Source: DATMNI01 sp035570275 (lineage in GTDB: Bacteria; Acidobacteriota; Terriglobia; Bryobacterales; Bryobacteraceae). From it: a DNA stretch of 38,421 bases. Location: NCBI GenBank assembly GCA_035570275.1, contig DATMNI010000141.1, positions 1 to 38,421 of the forward strand. The letters are read 5' to 3'. Of the stretch, positions 1-8,861 are shown piece after piece. The position numbers and the translations under genes are program-made. The notes below the pieces were generated by a model that ran no database searches, was not told the DNA's origin, and saw nothing but the letters and a program-made list of their open reading frames with translations. Position 1 is the first letter of the stretch, and every line of letters starts with the position of its first letter.

Positions 1-1132
1 CACCGCCAACGGATTGTTGGCCGGTGCCTACAGCGCGCCAACCTTCACGTACATTTTCCCGGAGAACCTGATTCTGGGCAGCACGCAGATCCCGAATACG
101 TTCGAGGAGTTCCCGTTCCTGGTCAATGGCTCCGGGCCGTATTTTCCGTTTCTGGCTCCGCCCACCGCCCTGTCAGTCGGTGTTGTCGGACAGCTCGCCC
201 CCTGGCCCAGCATGAACGCGCCGACGCCAGTAGCCAATACGACTGGTCTGCAGTTGATTCAGCCGCCGGTCGCCAACGCCGGGCCGAACCAGACCGTGCC
301 TTCGGGCGCGACCGTGACCATCAGCGCCGCCGGCAGCAGCGATCCTAACACGCCGCCGATGCCGCTGATCTATACCTGGCAGCAGTTGAACGGCCCGCCC
401 GTCATCATGCAGAACACCAACGACACGGTCCCGACGCAAACGTTCGTCGCGCCGACGCTGGCCCCGGGCGCCGCCCCGGTAGTGATCGCCATCCAACTGG
501 CGGTTTGCAACGGCTTCACCTGCGGTGGGGCTGTGATTGTCAACGTTACCGTAGTGGCCGCCGCCGGCGCACCTTCGGTGACCTTGACCTCCTCAGTGCT
601 TGGCGTAGCCAAGAGCGTGAATATTGCGCCGGGCGCCACTGTGACCCTGACGGCCGCTGCGAAGTGCGGCCTTACCACATGCGGCACAGCAGTTACGTTC
701 GCTCAGATCGGTACTCCGAAGGTGGTATTGACGATTACCGGCAACACAGCTACGTTCAAGGCGCCGGCGACTCCGGGGACCCTGACGTTCACGGCCGTGC
801 AGACCAGTGGCGCGACCACAGCCAGCGCCACCCTCAGCATCGTCGTCGGACCGGATACCATCACGGTAACCAACGTAGTGTACACGCAAACCTTCTCGGG
901 GCTGGCCGTTTCGGCGAACAGCACCGCGCTGCCGAAGGGCGCCGCCATCCTGACGGTGACCCCGCTGGTGAACAACAAGGCCATCGGCGCGAATGTGGTT
1001 TGCTTCTACGACCCGATTCTCAACACCTACACGATGCCTGAGTCCATCGTGAATCCGATTCCGGATTCGGTGAAGATCGTGTCCAGCTTCGGCGGCACGG
1101 TCATCTCGCCGATTCTCTCCATCGTCAAATAA
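1..1132 (+). CDS. Secreted PKD/Ig-like repeat protein, 3' part only
   Basis: The reading frame is open at the left edge of the window, so the true start lies outside; the first possible internal start (TTG at 14) is probably not used. The visible ~375 residues are Thr/Val/Ala/Gly-rich beta-sandwich sequence. A PKD/REJ-like domain is recognisable at about residues 85-180: it opens with PPVANAGPNQTVPSGATVT, has the 'GSSDPN..PLIYTWQQLNGPPV' pattern typical of these domains, and is followed by two or more Ig-like segments. No membrane segment or cell-wall sorting signal is seen at the C-terminus, which ends in a beta strand (SPILSIVK). By family knowledge such proteins are exported and act in adhesion or binding of polymers; the ligand cannot be read. 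A strong intrinsic terminator follows 58 bases after the stop. Confidence 0.8.
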   Translation, partial: TANGLLAGAYSAPTFTYIFPENLILGSTQIPNTFEEFPFLVNGSGPYFPFLAPPTALSVGVVGQLAPWPSMNAPTPVANTTGLQLIQPPVANAGPNQTVPSGATVTISAAGSSDPNTPPMPLIYTWQQLNGPPVIMQNTNDTVPTQTFVAPTLAPGAAPVVIAIQLAVCNGFTCGGAVIVNVTVVAAAGAPSVTLTSSVLGVAKSVNIAPGATVTLTAAAKCGLTTCGTAVTFAQIGTPKVVLTITGNTATFKAPATPGTLTFTAVQTSGATTASATLSIVVGPDTITVTNVVYTQTFSGLAVSANSTALPKGAAILTVTPLVNNKAIGANVVCFYDPILNTYTMPESIVNPIPDSVKIVSSFGGTVISPILSIVK

Positions 1133-1190
1133 GGGAAAGGGGGCGGTTCGGTATTATCGCCCCGTTTCTTTTTGGAAGTTGCATCCCCGA

Positions 1191-1220
1191 CCCGCTCCCC
1201 TTTTGGGGAGCGGGTTTTTT
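1191..1220 (+). terminator. Rho-independent terminator after the PKD-like gene
   Basis: A perfect 10-bp stem, CCCGCTCCCC (1191-1200) against GGGGAGCGGG (1205-1214), with a TTTT loop, is followed directly by six T residues. The stem is largely shared with the terminator at 8862-8906. Confidence 0.93.
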
Positions 1221-1505
1221 ATTGTGCCGGGCAGGTTCGAGGTGGGGTCCGGAGGAACGTGGAGCAAACGTACGGGCCGATGTACAAGAACCGGCCACCG
1301 GAAGCACGAGTAGGTCGATGGCGCAGCGCGCGCGCAGTGGGCGGACCGGCTGATCACGTTCGGCCTCGGCGTGCCGGCGCGCGGCCGGGCCAGTTGCACA
1401 CGCGGCGTATGAGGGTGGCAAAGCGATCCGGGCTAGCCGCCATCCGCATCCCAACAAAGCCCCCTTTCCCGGCTCACCAAGGCCCGCAGGGACACCGCGG
1501 CGGGC
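1221..1505. other. Intergenic stretch, no gene seen
   Basis: This 285-base stretch separates convergent genes. Open frames exist here but lack recognisable protein character, ribosome binding sites or signal peptides. It is GC-rich with a short CGCGCGCGC run near 1326. I see no RNA gene or mobile element. Confidence 0.6.
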
Positions 1506-2633
1506 TCAATGGTCCGTGGGCGCCTTCGGCGGGCCGGCCAGCGGGTGGCGCGCATCCAGCAGATGCATGCCGATATCGTTGAGGCCGGTGTTGGTGAAAG
1601 TGTTCGACAACACGACCACGCCGGCGCGGGACGCAGGCTGGTAGCCCACGAAGGATCGGTACCCAGCCGAACTACCGTTGCGCCAGACGATCCCGCCAGC
1701 GTCCACCACCCAGCCAAGCGCCATCTCGGTGCCGGGAATCGTGGTCGGCCGGCGGACCTTCAGCATGGCGGCCATGGCAGGCGTCAGCGGCGAGTTGGAG
1801 TAGCCCAGGTTGGCCGACAGGAACACCAGCAGGTCGTTGGCGCTCGACCGCAGCGCGCCGGCGCCGGCCAGCACTTGAAAGTCGTAATTCGGAACCGCCG
1901 CCAGTTTGACGTCGTGCCCCACCGCCAGCCGGGCTTTCATTTCCGGAGATAGGGTGATGCGGGTGCTGTTCATCGCCAGCGGCTGGGTGATGCGGGATTT
2001 CACCAGCGCCCCATAAGTCATGCCGGCGCGCCGCGCCAGGGCGTGTCCCAGCAGCCCGCCGCCCAGGTTGGAGTACTCGAACCCTGGGCCGATGTCGCGC
2101 CACAACTTGTAGGTCGAGAGAAACTGGTAGAGCCGTTCGGCCGAATAGTCCGCGAAGGGATTGGCCGGATTCGCGGGTTCCAGGTTGGAGGGGAGCCGCG
2201 GCAGCCCCGAGGTATGGGTGGAAAGATCTTCGAGCGTGATCCGCCGGCCGCCGCGTTCCGGCACTTTGACGCCCTCCGGCAGGAACTTCGCCACCGGATC
2301 GTCCAGCGCGACCTCGCCGCGTTGGACCATATCGGTCAGCAGCAGCGAGGTGAAGACTTCGGTCACCGAGCCGATCTCGAAGATGGTGTTGCCGTCGAGC
2401 GGGCGCTTATCGCCCTGGGCGCGGCTGCCGTAGGCCACCACTCGTGTTCCCTTCGGCTCGATCACGCCGATGACAATCCCCGCGCTCAGCCCGGCGCCGC
2501 CAATGCGGTCCGCCAGGATCCGGCGGATTTCGGATTCGGGCGGAACGGGGGACTCCGGAAGAGACTGGGCGCGCGCGGCGGACATCGGAATGAGCATCCC
2601 GCACGCACCGAGGAAGAGGTTGCGTATCATCAT
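1506..2633 (-). CDS. Exported serine hydrolase of the beta-lactamase class C family with altered active-site motifs
   Basis: The protein is about 375 residues with a signal peptide (MMIRNLFLGACGMLIPMSAARA, cut near AQS). The start at 2633 is chosen because AGGAG lies 7 bases upstream; a longer frame to 2756 would add a non-signal-like extension. The AmpC/esterase-B/PBP4*-type fold is clear: 'FEIGS' before the nucleophile helix, 'THTSGLPRLP', and the Tyr-x-Asn motif in 'FEYSNLGGGLLG'. The nucleophile motif reads S-V-T-E instead of S-x-x-K, so the usual general-base lysine is a glutamate (codon GAA). The third motif reads W-R-N-G instead of the usual H-x-G, within 'WRNGSSAGYRSFVGY'. Members normally act in the periplasm on peptidoglycan peptides, esters or beta-lactams; with two of three motifs changed, catalysis is uncertain. 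Monocistronic as far as seen. Confidence 0.88.
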   Translation of the reverse strand: MMIRNLFLGACGMLIPMSAARAQSLPESPVPPESEIRRILADRIGGAGLSAGIVIGVIEPKGTRVVAYGSRAQGDKRPLDGNTIFEIGSVTEVFTSLLLTDMVQRGEVALDDPVAKFLPEGVKVPERGGRRITLEDLSTHTSGLPRLPSNLEPANPANPFADYSAERLYQFLSTYKLWRDIGPGFEYSNLGGGLLGHALARRAGMTYGALVKSRITQPLAMNSTRITLSPEMKARLAVGHDVKLAAVPNYDFQVLAGAGALRSSANDLLVFLSANLGYSNSPLTPAMAAMLKVRRPTTIPGTEMALGWVVDAGGIVWRNGSSAGYRSFVGYQPASRAGVVVLSNTFTNTGLNDIGMHLLDARHPLAGPPKAPTDH

Positions 2634-3013
2634 GAACTCGCTCCTAGCCTTATGAATTGGCTCCGTGCCTGGCATTTCGTCGATTTCGCGTCCCGGCGTG
2701 CACCGCGCCCCGGCATCCGGTAGAAGGCAATAGGACGGCGGGCAGCCGAAGAGCACGATACTCCGCCCGAGCGGACCGGAGCGGCATTCGAGCCGATCTA
2801 CGGCAGCCTGCCGCCGGTATTCAACAGAGCCGATCGCTCATTCGCACCTGGCTCGACGTTCCCATTGCAGCCAGCCACTCCTGCCAGCCAATCCCAGCCA
2901 GTCCTGACGTTATTCGATCTTGCGGCCGGGACGGCAGCATGCCGGCATGGCGTCCCGGAGGGCCGCGCTGCCCGAGGTGGGTACGGCTGCGGAGTTGGAT
3001 CGGTCCGGCGATG
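2634..3013. other. Intergenic stretch upstream of the serine hydrolase gene
   Basis: These 380 bases lie between two minus-strand genes and should carry the promoter of the serine hydrolase gene. A ribosome binding site for it (AGGAG on the minus strand, near 2641-2645) is visible. I could not pick a convincing -35/-10 pair, terminator or small gene. A long plus-strand open frame runs through here into the methyltransferase gene but looks like a shadow. Confidence 0.5.
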
Positions 3014-3556
3014 TCATTTCGGCTCGGGCACGGTCCAAAGGTAGATGTTGGTGCCGTCCACGGTCTCCTCTCTATCGGGTTTCCAGTCGCCAATGCCGAA
3101 TTTGTGGGCCACAATGCGGGTGCCGGGCTTGAGGTCCTTGAGGAGCTTGGGCCGCAGCCGCACGTTGACGTTGGGCAGCATGAAGAGAGTGACCACGGTG
3201 GCGTTGTGGATGTCAGCCTCGAAGATATCGTTTACTTCGAACTTCGTCAAGGCTTCGACGTGCGCTCTGCGGGCGTTTCCGCGGGCTTTCTCAACGAGGT
3301 CGGGATTGATCTCGATGCCCACGCCGTGGGCGCCGTAATGCTTGGCGGCGGCAATGACGATGCGCCCGTCACCGCAGCCGAGGTCATAGACGGTGTCGCT
3401 CTTCTTGACGCCGGCAAGCTTAAGCATGGCGTCGACGACGACATACGGGCTGTCAACGTAGGGGGCATCGGGAGGACGCGACGGCTTGGACTGGCCGTTC
3501 TGGGCGACCGCGCTGGAGATGACGAGCAGGGCGGCGGCTAGGTGGCGGAATCGCAT
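3014..3556 (-). CDS. Exported class I SAM-dependent methyltransferase
   Basis: A 180-residue protein. Residues 1-19 form a signal peptide (hydrophobic LAAALLVISSAVA, cut near AQ). The rest is a short Rossmann methyltransferase: motif I 'VYDLGCGDGRI' at residues 56-66, an acidic residue ending strand 2 in 'GVGIEINPD', and later 'VVTLFMLPNVN' at the position of motif IV. 'PYVDSPYVVVDAMLKLAGV' before motif I resembles the small family that includes the mitochondrial ATP-synthase-c lysine methyltransferases. The substrate is unknown. A signal peptide on a SAM enzyme is puzzling because SAM is cytoplasmic; this arrangement recurs in Acidobacteria by my recollection of the family. No good Shine-Dalgarno precedes the ATG. 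It is transcribed divergently from the large IPT/TIG gene. Confidence 0.83.
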   Translation of the reverse strand: MRFRHLAAALLVISSAVAQNGQSKPSRPPDAPYVDSPYVVVDAMLKLAGVKKSDTVYDLGCGDGRIVIAAAKHYGAHGVGIEINPDLVEKARGNARRAHVEALTKFEVNDIFEADIHNATVVTLFMLPNVNVRLRPKLLKDLKPGTRIVAHKFGIGDWKPDREETVDGTNIYLWTVPEPK

Positions 3557-4045
3557 GGGGGCCTATAGAAGAGGTTAGCGCAATGGGCCGCCGGGGGCCA
3601 GTCAGGGGGCGGGGACTTGTACGAAGGCCCCCATTTGCGACGCCTGGAGATTGGTTCCGCGAGCGTGGGTGTGGGTTTGGAATCAATGACTTGCGTGGGG
3701 CCGTGGGCGGGGACCGAGGCCAGGGGCCGGGGGCCGGGACCGGGGGCCGGGACCGGGGCCGGGGCCAAGCCACCTCCACTCCGGCACGGATTGGCTGCCG
3801 CGGAACGAGCGCCATCCAATGCGGAGGATGAGCTTTGAGGTGTTGATGCTGCAACAGTTGTAAAGGACTTGTCAGGCGGGGGGGTAGTTTTCCGTAGGGC
3901 CTGTCGCTTATTGACGGGATGGTCCGGCGGGGCATTGTCTAGCATGCTAGTTGAAGCAGGAAACTCGGGTGAGTCCGAAACAAGATTGCTATCCCCAAGG
4001 ACTCCTGCAACGACTTTAAAGTTTTTTCTTAGGAGCAACGACACA
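3557..4045. other. Divergent promoter region between the methyltransferase and the IPT/TIG gene
   Basis: This 489-base gap contains a G-rich hexanucleotide tract (3723-3766, listed separately), a perfect 12-bp palindrome CTAGCATGCTAG (3939-3950), a 10-bp palindrome ACTTTAAAGT (4013-4022) and, at 4031-4035, the AGGAG that sets the start of the next gene. A weak plus-strand promoter pair is possible at TTGACG (3911-3916) and CATTGT (3933-3938), spacer 16; this pair is speculative. Confidence 0.5.
3723..3766 (+). repeat. GGGGCC/GGGACC hexanucleotide-like tandem tract
   Basis: Seven consecutive G-runs of 3 to 5 are each separated by CC or ACC: units GGGGCC, GGGGGCC, GGGACC, GGGGGCC, GGGACC, GGGGCC, GGGGCC. 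It lies in the gap between two divergently transcribed genes. Such spacing of G-runs is compatible with G-quadruplex formation on the plus strand. Confidence 0.9.
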
Positions 4046-7000
4046 ATGATACGAGCGACCAAAAGCTTTCCCCTGCTGGGGCCGTCCAGACCGGCCTTGC
4101 TTGGGACTCTCGCCGCCTTGATTTTCGCGGCCCACTGCGCCGGTGCCCCCGGCACCCTCGCGGTTACCGGTGTCACCACGGGCGCCAGCGCCCAGGGCGG
4201 CTTCATCTTCGACGGAACCCGTCTCTGGACGGCGGATGCCGTGAAGGGCTTGTGCCGCATGGACCCGGCCGCCCCAGGCTTTACCTTGACCAACTGTGTC
4301 CTGCCTTCGACTACCACGCTCGGAGTAACGGCTGTCCTTGGGCAGCCGGCTTATGATTCCGTCGCGAAGGTCGTCTACGTGCCGGACATGGGCACCGCCA
4401 GCAAGGGAATCTGGCGGTATGCTTTCAACGGAACGACTTTTGGCCTCAGCGCCACCGGCGTCAACATCGCCCCTGGCTTGTTGGGCGCCCTACGGCCGGG
4501 AGCCGTGGCCCTGGGACCGGATGGCAACGTCTACGCTACCATGACCGGCAACGACACCATCCAGCGTGTCAACACGCCGGCGGGCGCCGTTGCCGCTCAG
4601 ACCGTGGACAACCTTGGTGTCACACTAAGTGGGAAACCGGCGCGCGGTCTTGCCTTCGACGGCGCTACGCTTTGGGTCGCGGAATCAGACGGCGAATACC
4701 TCATCGCCGGCGCGACCGTTTGCGCGGTCCCGTGCAAGGGAATCCTGAACGCCCAAAACGCAGTTTTTAACCCCTCGTCCATCGCGTTTGACGCCACCAA
4801 CAGCTTGATGTATATGGGCACCAGTTCCGGTGTGTTCCAGGATAACCTGTTGACCGGGCAGGTGGTTCTTTACTCCAAGACGTTTGTGAATGGAGCGGCT
4901 ACCGGCCTCGTCTCCAATGTCACCGCGGTTGGAGTGGACGCTATTGGCAATCTCTTCTTCGTCAACGACCCGTCGGTCTCGCAGACCGTGGGCGGCGGCA
5001 CCATCTATTCGGTGCCGGTCAATTCGGTACCGGACGGCCAGGGCAATGTCGCCTCTCCGCCCCCGACGATTCCGCCCACAGTGAGCCTGGCGCCGGCATT
5101 TGCCAATCCCGCCCAGCTTCTGGCCAGCGGCTTGACCGCTCCGTTGGGCGCGGTCTTCATGGGGACTCACGCGTGGGTAGTAGACAGCGCGCTGGGTTTC
5201 TGCAAAGTGGACCCCACCCTGCCTGCCCCCAGTCTGACCGCCTGCGCGGTATTGCCGCTGGGCTTCGTTCCCGGCTCGCCCGTGTACGATAAGGTGAGCA
5301 AACAAGTGTATGTGGGAGACACCGCCGGCGTGGCCGGTATCATGAAGCTCCCGTTCACCGCGGTTACTCCGGCTACGGAGAAGTTGGGCGTCGCGACAAC
5401 CGTCGTGACCAACGCCGTTCTGACGGCCGCGGCTGCTGGAGCCACCGCGCCAACCGCCCTGGCTTTTGGACCGGATGGATCGGTCTACGCCGCCATGGCA
5501 GGATCCACGCAGATCGTGCGGGTGACTACTCCTGCCGCCGCCACTCACATAGTCACTGCTATCGGCTCTGTGCCCACGGCCGGCTCGCTCAGCATCGCGT
5601 TCCACAATAGCGACCTGTATGAAGTCGAGGTGACGAACGCCAACATTATGTTCGGCGCCTCGCTCTGCCAGGGAACCTGCTCGTCGTTGTTCTTCGCCCT
5701 CAATTTCGTTCCGACGGCGGTGGCTTCCGATGCCGGCTTCGTCTACTTCGGCGATTCCAGCCAGGTCTTGATTTTCGATCCGGTTGCCAACACCATTGCA
5801 ATTATGTCCGACACCGGACTGGCAGGCGGCGTGCCAACCTCGTTCTCAGGCATCGCCGCGATCGCCACTGACGGCCTGGGCCATGTCTTCGCCGCGGATG
5901 GCAGCCACATGTGGGAGATTGCCGGCAGTGGAGCGGTACCCACCATCACCTCGCTGGCGCCCTCGACCGCGCCGGAGAGCACGACACTGACTGTGACCAT
6001 CACGGGAACCAACTTCACTCCAGGATCGCTGGTGGTGTCGACTTGCCCCGCCATCACCCCGGCTAATGTCGCCGTGGTCAGCCTGACCCAGGTCACGGCC
6101 ACGTTCGCCGTCAATCCGATTGGACCGGTGGGCCTCTGCGCCGTCAGCATAGCCACCACGGGCGGCGCCAGCGCCGCTTCGAACTTCAACGTTCTCATTG
6201 GTCCCCCCGCGTTGACCACGATTACTCCCGCTTCCGGCTTCCGTGGCCGCACCGTAGCGGTGAGCATCGCCGGCGGCAACATGGCCACTGGCGTCATCAA
6301 CCCGATTCCCGGTGTTACCATCAGCGGCACCGTGGCCACCGCCACCCTAACCACCGCTAACTTCGTGATCGGCCCCACGGCAGCGCTTGGTCCCCAGAAC
6401 GTGACCATGACCACGCCCACCGGCACCAGCAACATTCTGGTCTTCACCATCAGCGCGGCAGCTCCCGTGCTCACCACCATCGCACCCGCATCGGGTGTGG
6501 CCGCCAGCACAGTCGCAGTGACCCTCACCGGCACCGACCTGTTCCAGGGGGCTGTGAATCCGCCGGTTGGCTTCACCATCAGCGGAATACCCGTGGTCAC
6601 GGCCACTTCGATCACGGCAACCTTCGTCATCGCCTCGACGGTTCCAGCCGGACCGCAGAGCATCACCGTAACCACTCCCGGCGGCATCAGCAACGCGTTG
6701 ACGTTCAATGTTCTGCCGGCGCTGACCACCATCGCTCCTAACACAGCCAAGGCCGGAACCGCCACAGCCGTCACGCTGACCGGCACCAGCCTGACCGGGA
6801 CAACTTCGGTCAATGCGGGCGCCAATATCACCGTATCCAGCCTGGTAGTGGTCAGCGGCACGCAGATCACCGCGACCTTCACCACGGTTGCCAGCGCTGT
6901 CCTTGGGGCGCAGAGCATCACCGTAACCAACGCTGGCGTCACCAGCAACGCAGTGACCTTTACGATCACGGCGCCGACGCCCAGCCTTACCAGCATCACT

Positions 7001-8836
7001 CCCGTCACGGGCGCCAGAGGGGCCACCGTTCCGGTAACCCTGGCAGGCTCCGGCCTGGTCGGGGCAACCTTCAACCTGCCCGCCGGCATCACCGTATCGG
7101 GCACACCAGTGGTCGCGTTTGGCACGATTACGGCAAGCTTCGTGATCGACCCCGCCGCTCCCCTGGGCTTGCAGAGCATCACCGTGACAACACCCGGCGG
7201 CATCAGTAACGCCGTCACCTTCACGACGTTTGCGCCGCTTCCGACGCTCGCTTCCATCGCCCCCGCAGTGGGCGTGGCCAACTCCACGGCAGCGGTGACC
7301 CTCACCGGCACCGGCCTGGTCGGGGCCACCTTCAATCTGCCGGCGGGCTTCACCGTCAGTGGAACACCGGTTGTCACCTTCACCACCATCACCGCGAGCC
7401 TGGCCATCGCCTCAACGGTTCCGGCCGGACCGCAGAACATCACGGTTACCACGCCGGGCGGCACCAGCACTGCGGTGTCGTTCAAGATTCTGCCTAACCT
7501 GGTTAGCATCGCTCCTTCGCAAGGCCGGGCGGGCTCTGCCACGGTTGTCACCCTTACGGGCACCAGCCTGGCTGCCGTCACTTCGGTCAATGCGGGCGCG
7601 AATATCACCGTCACCGGCATAGCCGCCACCGCGGGTACGGTCACTGCCACCTTCACCAGCGTCGCCGCTGCTCCGGTTGGACCGGTTAACGTCACGGTTA
7701 CCGACGTCAACGGCACCAGCGTCGCGGTTGTCTATACTCTGACCGGGCCGATCCCGGTCATTACCACCCTTACTCCGGCTACCGGCGGGACCGGGTCCAC
7801 TGTTCCGGTCACCATCACCGGCACTGGCCTGACCCTCGGAACCCTGAATCTGCCGGTGGGCATCACCGTCACCGGCACGCCGGTGGTGAGCTTCACGCAG
7901 ATCACCGCTTCACTCCTGATCGCGGGCAACGCGCCGCTAGGAGCGCAGAGCATCACCGTGACCACGCCGGGAACCGGCAACCTCAGCAACGCCAAGCCCT
8001 TCACGGTCTTCGCCTTGGCTCCGCTGATCAGCACCATTGCACCCGCCACCGCCACGGCCGGAACCACGGTCCCGGTAACCCTGACGGGCCAAGGCTTCAC
8101 GGGTGTGACTGCGGTGAACGTGGGCGCCGGCATCACGGTGTCCAGCTTTACGATCGTGAGCGGCAGCCAGATCAACGCCACGTTCGTCGTCGCCGCCACC
8201 GCGGCTACGCAGCAAATCTCGGTTACGAACCCGAACGGCACCAGCAACACGGTGACGTTTGGCATCGTGCCGACCCTTAGCAGCATCGCTCCGGCCTCCT
8301 TGCCGGCCAGCCTGAGCACGACGGTCACCCTGACGGGCACCAGCCTGACCGGGGCCACCGTCATCAACGCCGGCGCCAACATCACGGTCACGAACCTGGT
8401 AGTGGTCAGCACCACGCAGATCACCGCCACCTTCGCCATCGCCGCCGCGGCTGTCACGGGGAACCGCAATATCACGGTCACCACCCCCGGCGGCACCACC
8501 GGCGCGGTAGTATTCAACGTACTGCCGCCGCCCCCGACCATCACTGCGGTCAATTCGCCCTTCAAGAGGGGCTCGAACCAGGGCATCACCCTGGCCGGCG
8601 CGAACCTCACCGGTGTCACTGCCACCGCGAACATTCAGCTCTTGCTGAATGGGACCGCGGTAGCGACTGCTTCGGAAGGTTTTGTCGCCGGAAGCTTACA
8701 GATCACTGCAACCCAGCTCCGCTGGAACTGGACGGTGGCGACCACGCTGCCAGCCAGCGGCGCGGGCCAGGTGTACACCCTGACCGTGACGACGCCCAGC
8801 GGTACCACGGCGCCGTTCGCAGTCACCGTGCAGTAA
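4046..8836 (+). CDS. Giant secreted protein: two propeller-like halves plus about 11 IPT/TIG repeats
   Basis: The start at 4046 is supported by AGGAG 10 bases upstream and a signal peptide (MIRATKSFPLLGPSRPALLG..., hydrophobic to about residue 34, AHCAG). The mature protein is about 1,560 residues. Residues ~35-370 and ~375-625 are two related propeller-type segments: both have 'G-F/V-I/F-x-G-T', 'VDS/ADA..G-F/L-C-K/R-x-DP', 'Y-D-x-V-x-K-x-V-Y-V', and 'ALGPDGNVYA/AFGPDGSVYA'. From about residue 631 on there are roughly 11 IPT/TIG (Ig-like, plexin/transcription-factor) repeats of ~85 residues, each starting near 'LTTIAPASG' with 'VTLTGT.L' and ending 'SITVTTPGG.SNAV.F'. No C-terminal anchor is visible. 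By family knowledge this is an exported surface or matrix protein; partner unknown. A very strong terminator follows. Confidence 0.9.
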   Translation: MIRATKSFPLLGPSRPALLGTLAALIFAAHCAGAPGTLAVTGVTTGASAQGGFIFDGTRLWTADAVKGLCRMDPAAPGFTLTNCVLPSTTTLGVTAVLGQPAYDSVAKVVYVPDMGTASKGIWRYAFNGTTFGLSATGVNIAPGLLGALRPGAVALGPDGNVYATMTGNDTIQRVNTPAGAVAAQTVDNLGVTLSGKPARGLAFDGATLWVAESDGEYLIAGATVCAVPCKGILNAQNAVFNPSSIAFDATNSLMYMGTSSGVFQDNLLTGQVVLYSKTFVNGAATGLVSNVTAVGVDAIGNLFFVNDPSVSQTVGGGTIYSVPVNSVPDGQGNVASPPPTIPPTVSLAPAFANPAQLLASGLTAPLGAVFMGTHAWVVDSALGFCKVDPTLPAPSLTACAVLPLGFVPGSPVYDKVSKQVYVGDTAGVAGIMKLPFTAVTPATEKLGVATTVVTNAVLTAAAAGATAPTALAFGPDGSVYAAMAGSTQIVRVTTPAAATHIVTAIGSVPTAGSLSIAFHNSDLYEVEVTNANIMFGASLCQGTCSSLFFALNFVPTAVASDAGFVYFGDSSQVLIFDPVANTIAIMSDTGLAGGVPTSFSGIAAIATDGLGHVFAADGSHMWEIAGSGAVPTITSLAPSTAPESTTLTVTITGTNFTPGSLVVSTCPAITPANVAVVSLTQVTATFAVNPIGPVGLCAVSIATTGGASAASNFNVLIGPPALTTITPASGFRGRTVAVSIAGGNMATGVINPIPGVTISGTVATATLTTANFVIGPTAALGPQNVTMTTPTGTSNILVFTISAAAPVLTTIAPASGVAASTVAVTLTGTDLFQGAVNPPVGFTISGIPVVTATSITATFVIASTVPAGPQSITVTTPGGISNALTFNVLPALTTIAPNTAKAGTATAVTLTGTSLTGTTSVNAGANITVSSLVVVSGTQITATFTTVASAVLGAQSITVTNAGVTSNAVTFTITAPTPSLTSITPVTGARGATVPVTLAGSGLVGATFNLPAGITVSGTPVVAFGTITASFVIDPAAPLGLQSITVTTPGGISNAVTFTTFAPLPTLASIAPAVGVANSTAAVTLTGTGLVGATFNLPAGFTVSGTPVVTFTTITASLAIASTVPAGPQNITVTTPGGTSTAVSFKILPNLVSIAPSQGRAGSATVVTLTGTSLAAVTSVNAGANITVTGIAATAGTVTATFTSVAAAPVGPVNVTVTDVNGTSVAVVYTLTGPIPVITTLTPATGGTGSTVPVTITGTGLTLGTLNLPVGITVTGTPVVSFTQITASLLIAGNAPLGAQSITVTTPGTGNLSNAKPFTVFALAPLISTIAPATATAGTTVPVTLTGQGFTGVTAVNVGAGITVSSFTIVSGSQINATFVVAATAATQQISVTNPNGTSNTVTFGIVPTLSSIAPASLPASLSTTVTLTGTSLTGATVINAGANITVTNLVVVSTTQITATFAIAAAAVTGNRNITVTTPGGTTGAVVFNVLPPPPTITAVNSPFKRGSNQGITLAGANLTGVTATANIQLLLNGTAVATASEGFVAGSLQITATQLRWNWTVATTLPASGAGQVYTLTVTTPSGTTAPFAVTVQ
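5940..8830 (+). repeat. Tandem DNA repeats encoding the IPT/TIG array
   Basis: Units of about 250-265 bp recur through the 3' 60% of the giant gene. Short blocks such as CAGAGCATCACCGTAACCAC and GGCACCAGCCTGAC reappear nearly unchanged in several units (for example near 6655, 6910, 7170 and 7945). The repeats are close enough in sequence to make unequal recombination plausible. Confidence 0.85.
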
Positions 8837-8861
8837 CCTAAACCGCCCCGGCGGATAAACT

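Noticed and set aside
2657..3541. 294-codon plus-strand frame over the methyltransferase
   Set aside because: The opposite strand has an intact Rossmann motif and signal peptide; this frame has neither a start site nor a recognisable fold.
5743..8634. Two long minus-strand open frames (657 and 300 codons) antisense to the IPT/TIG array
   Set aside because: They mirror the repeated Thr/Val/Ala codon pattern of the real gene, have Val/Pro/Thr-rich repetitive translations with no domain, and no ribosome binding sites.
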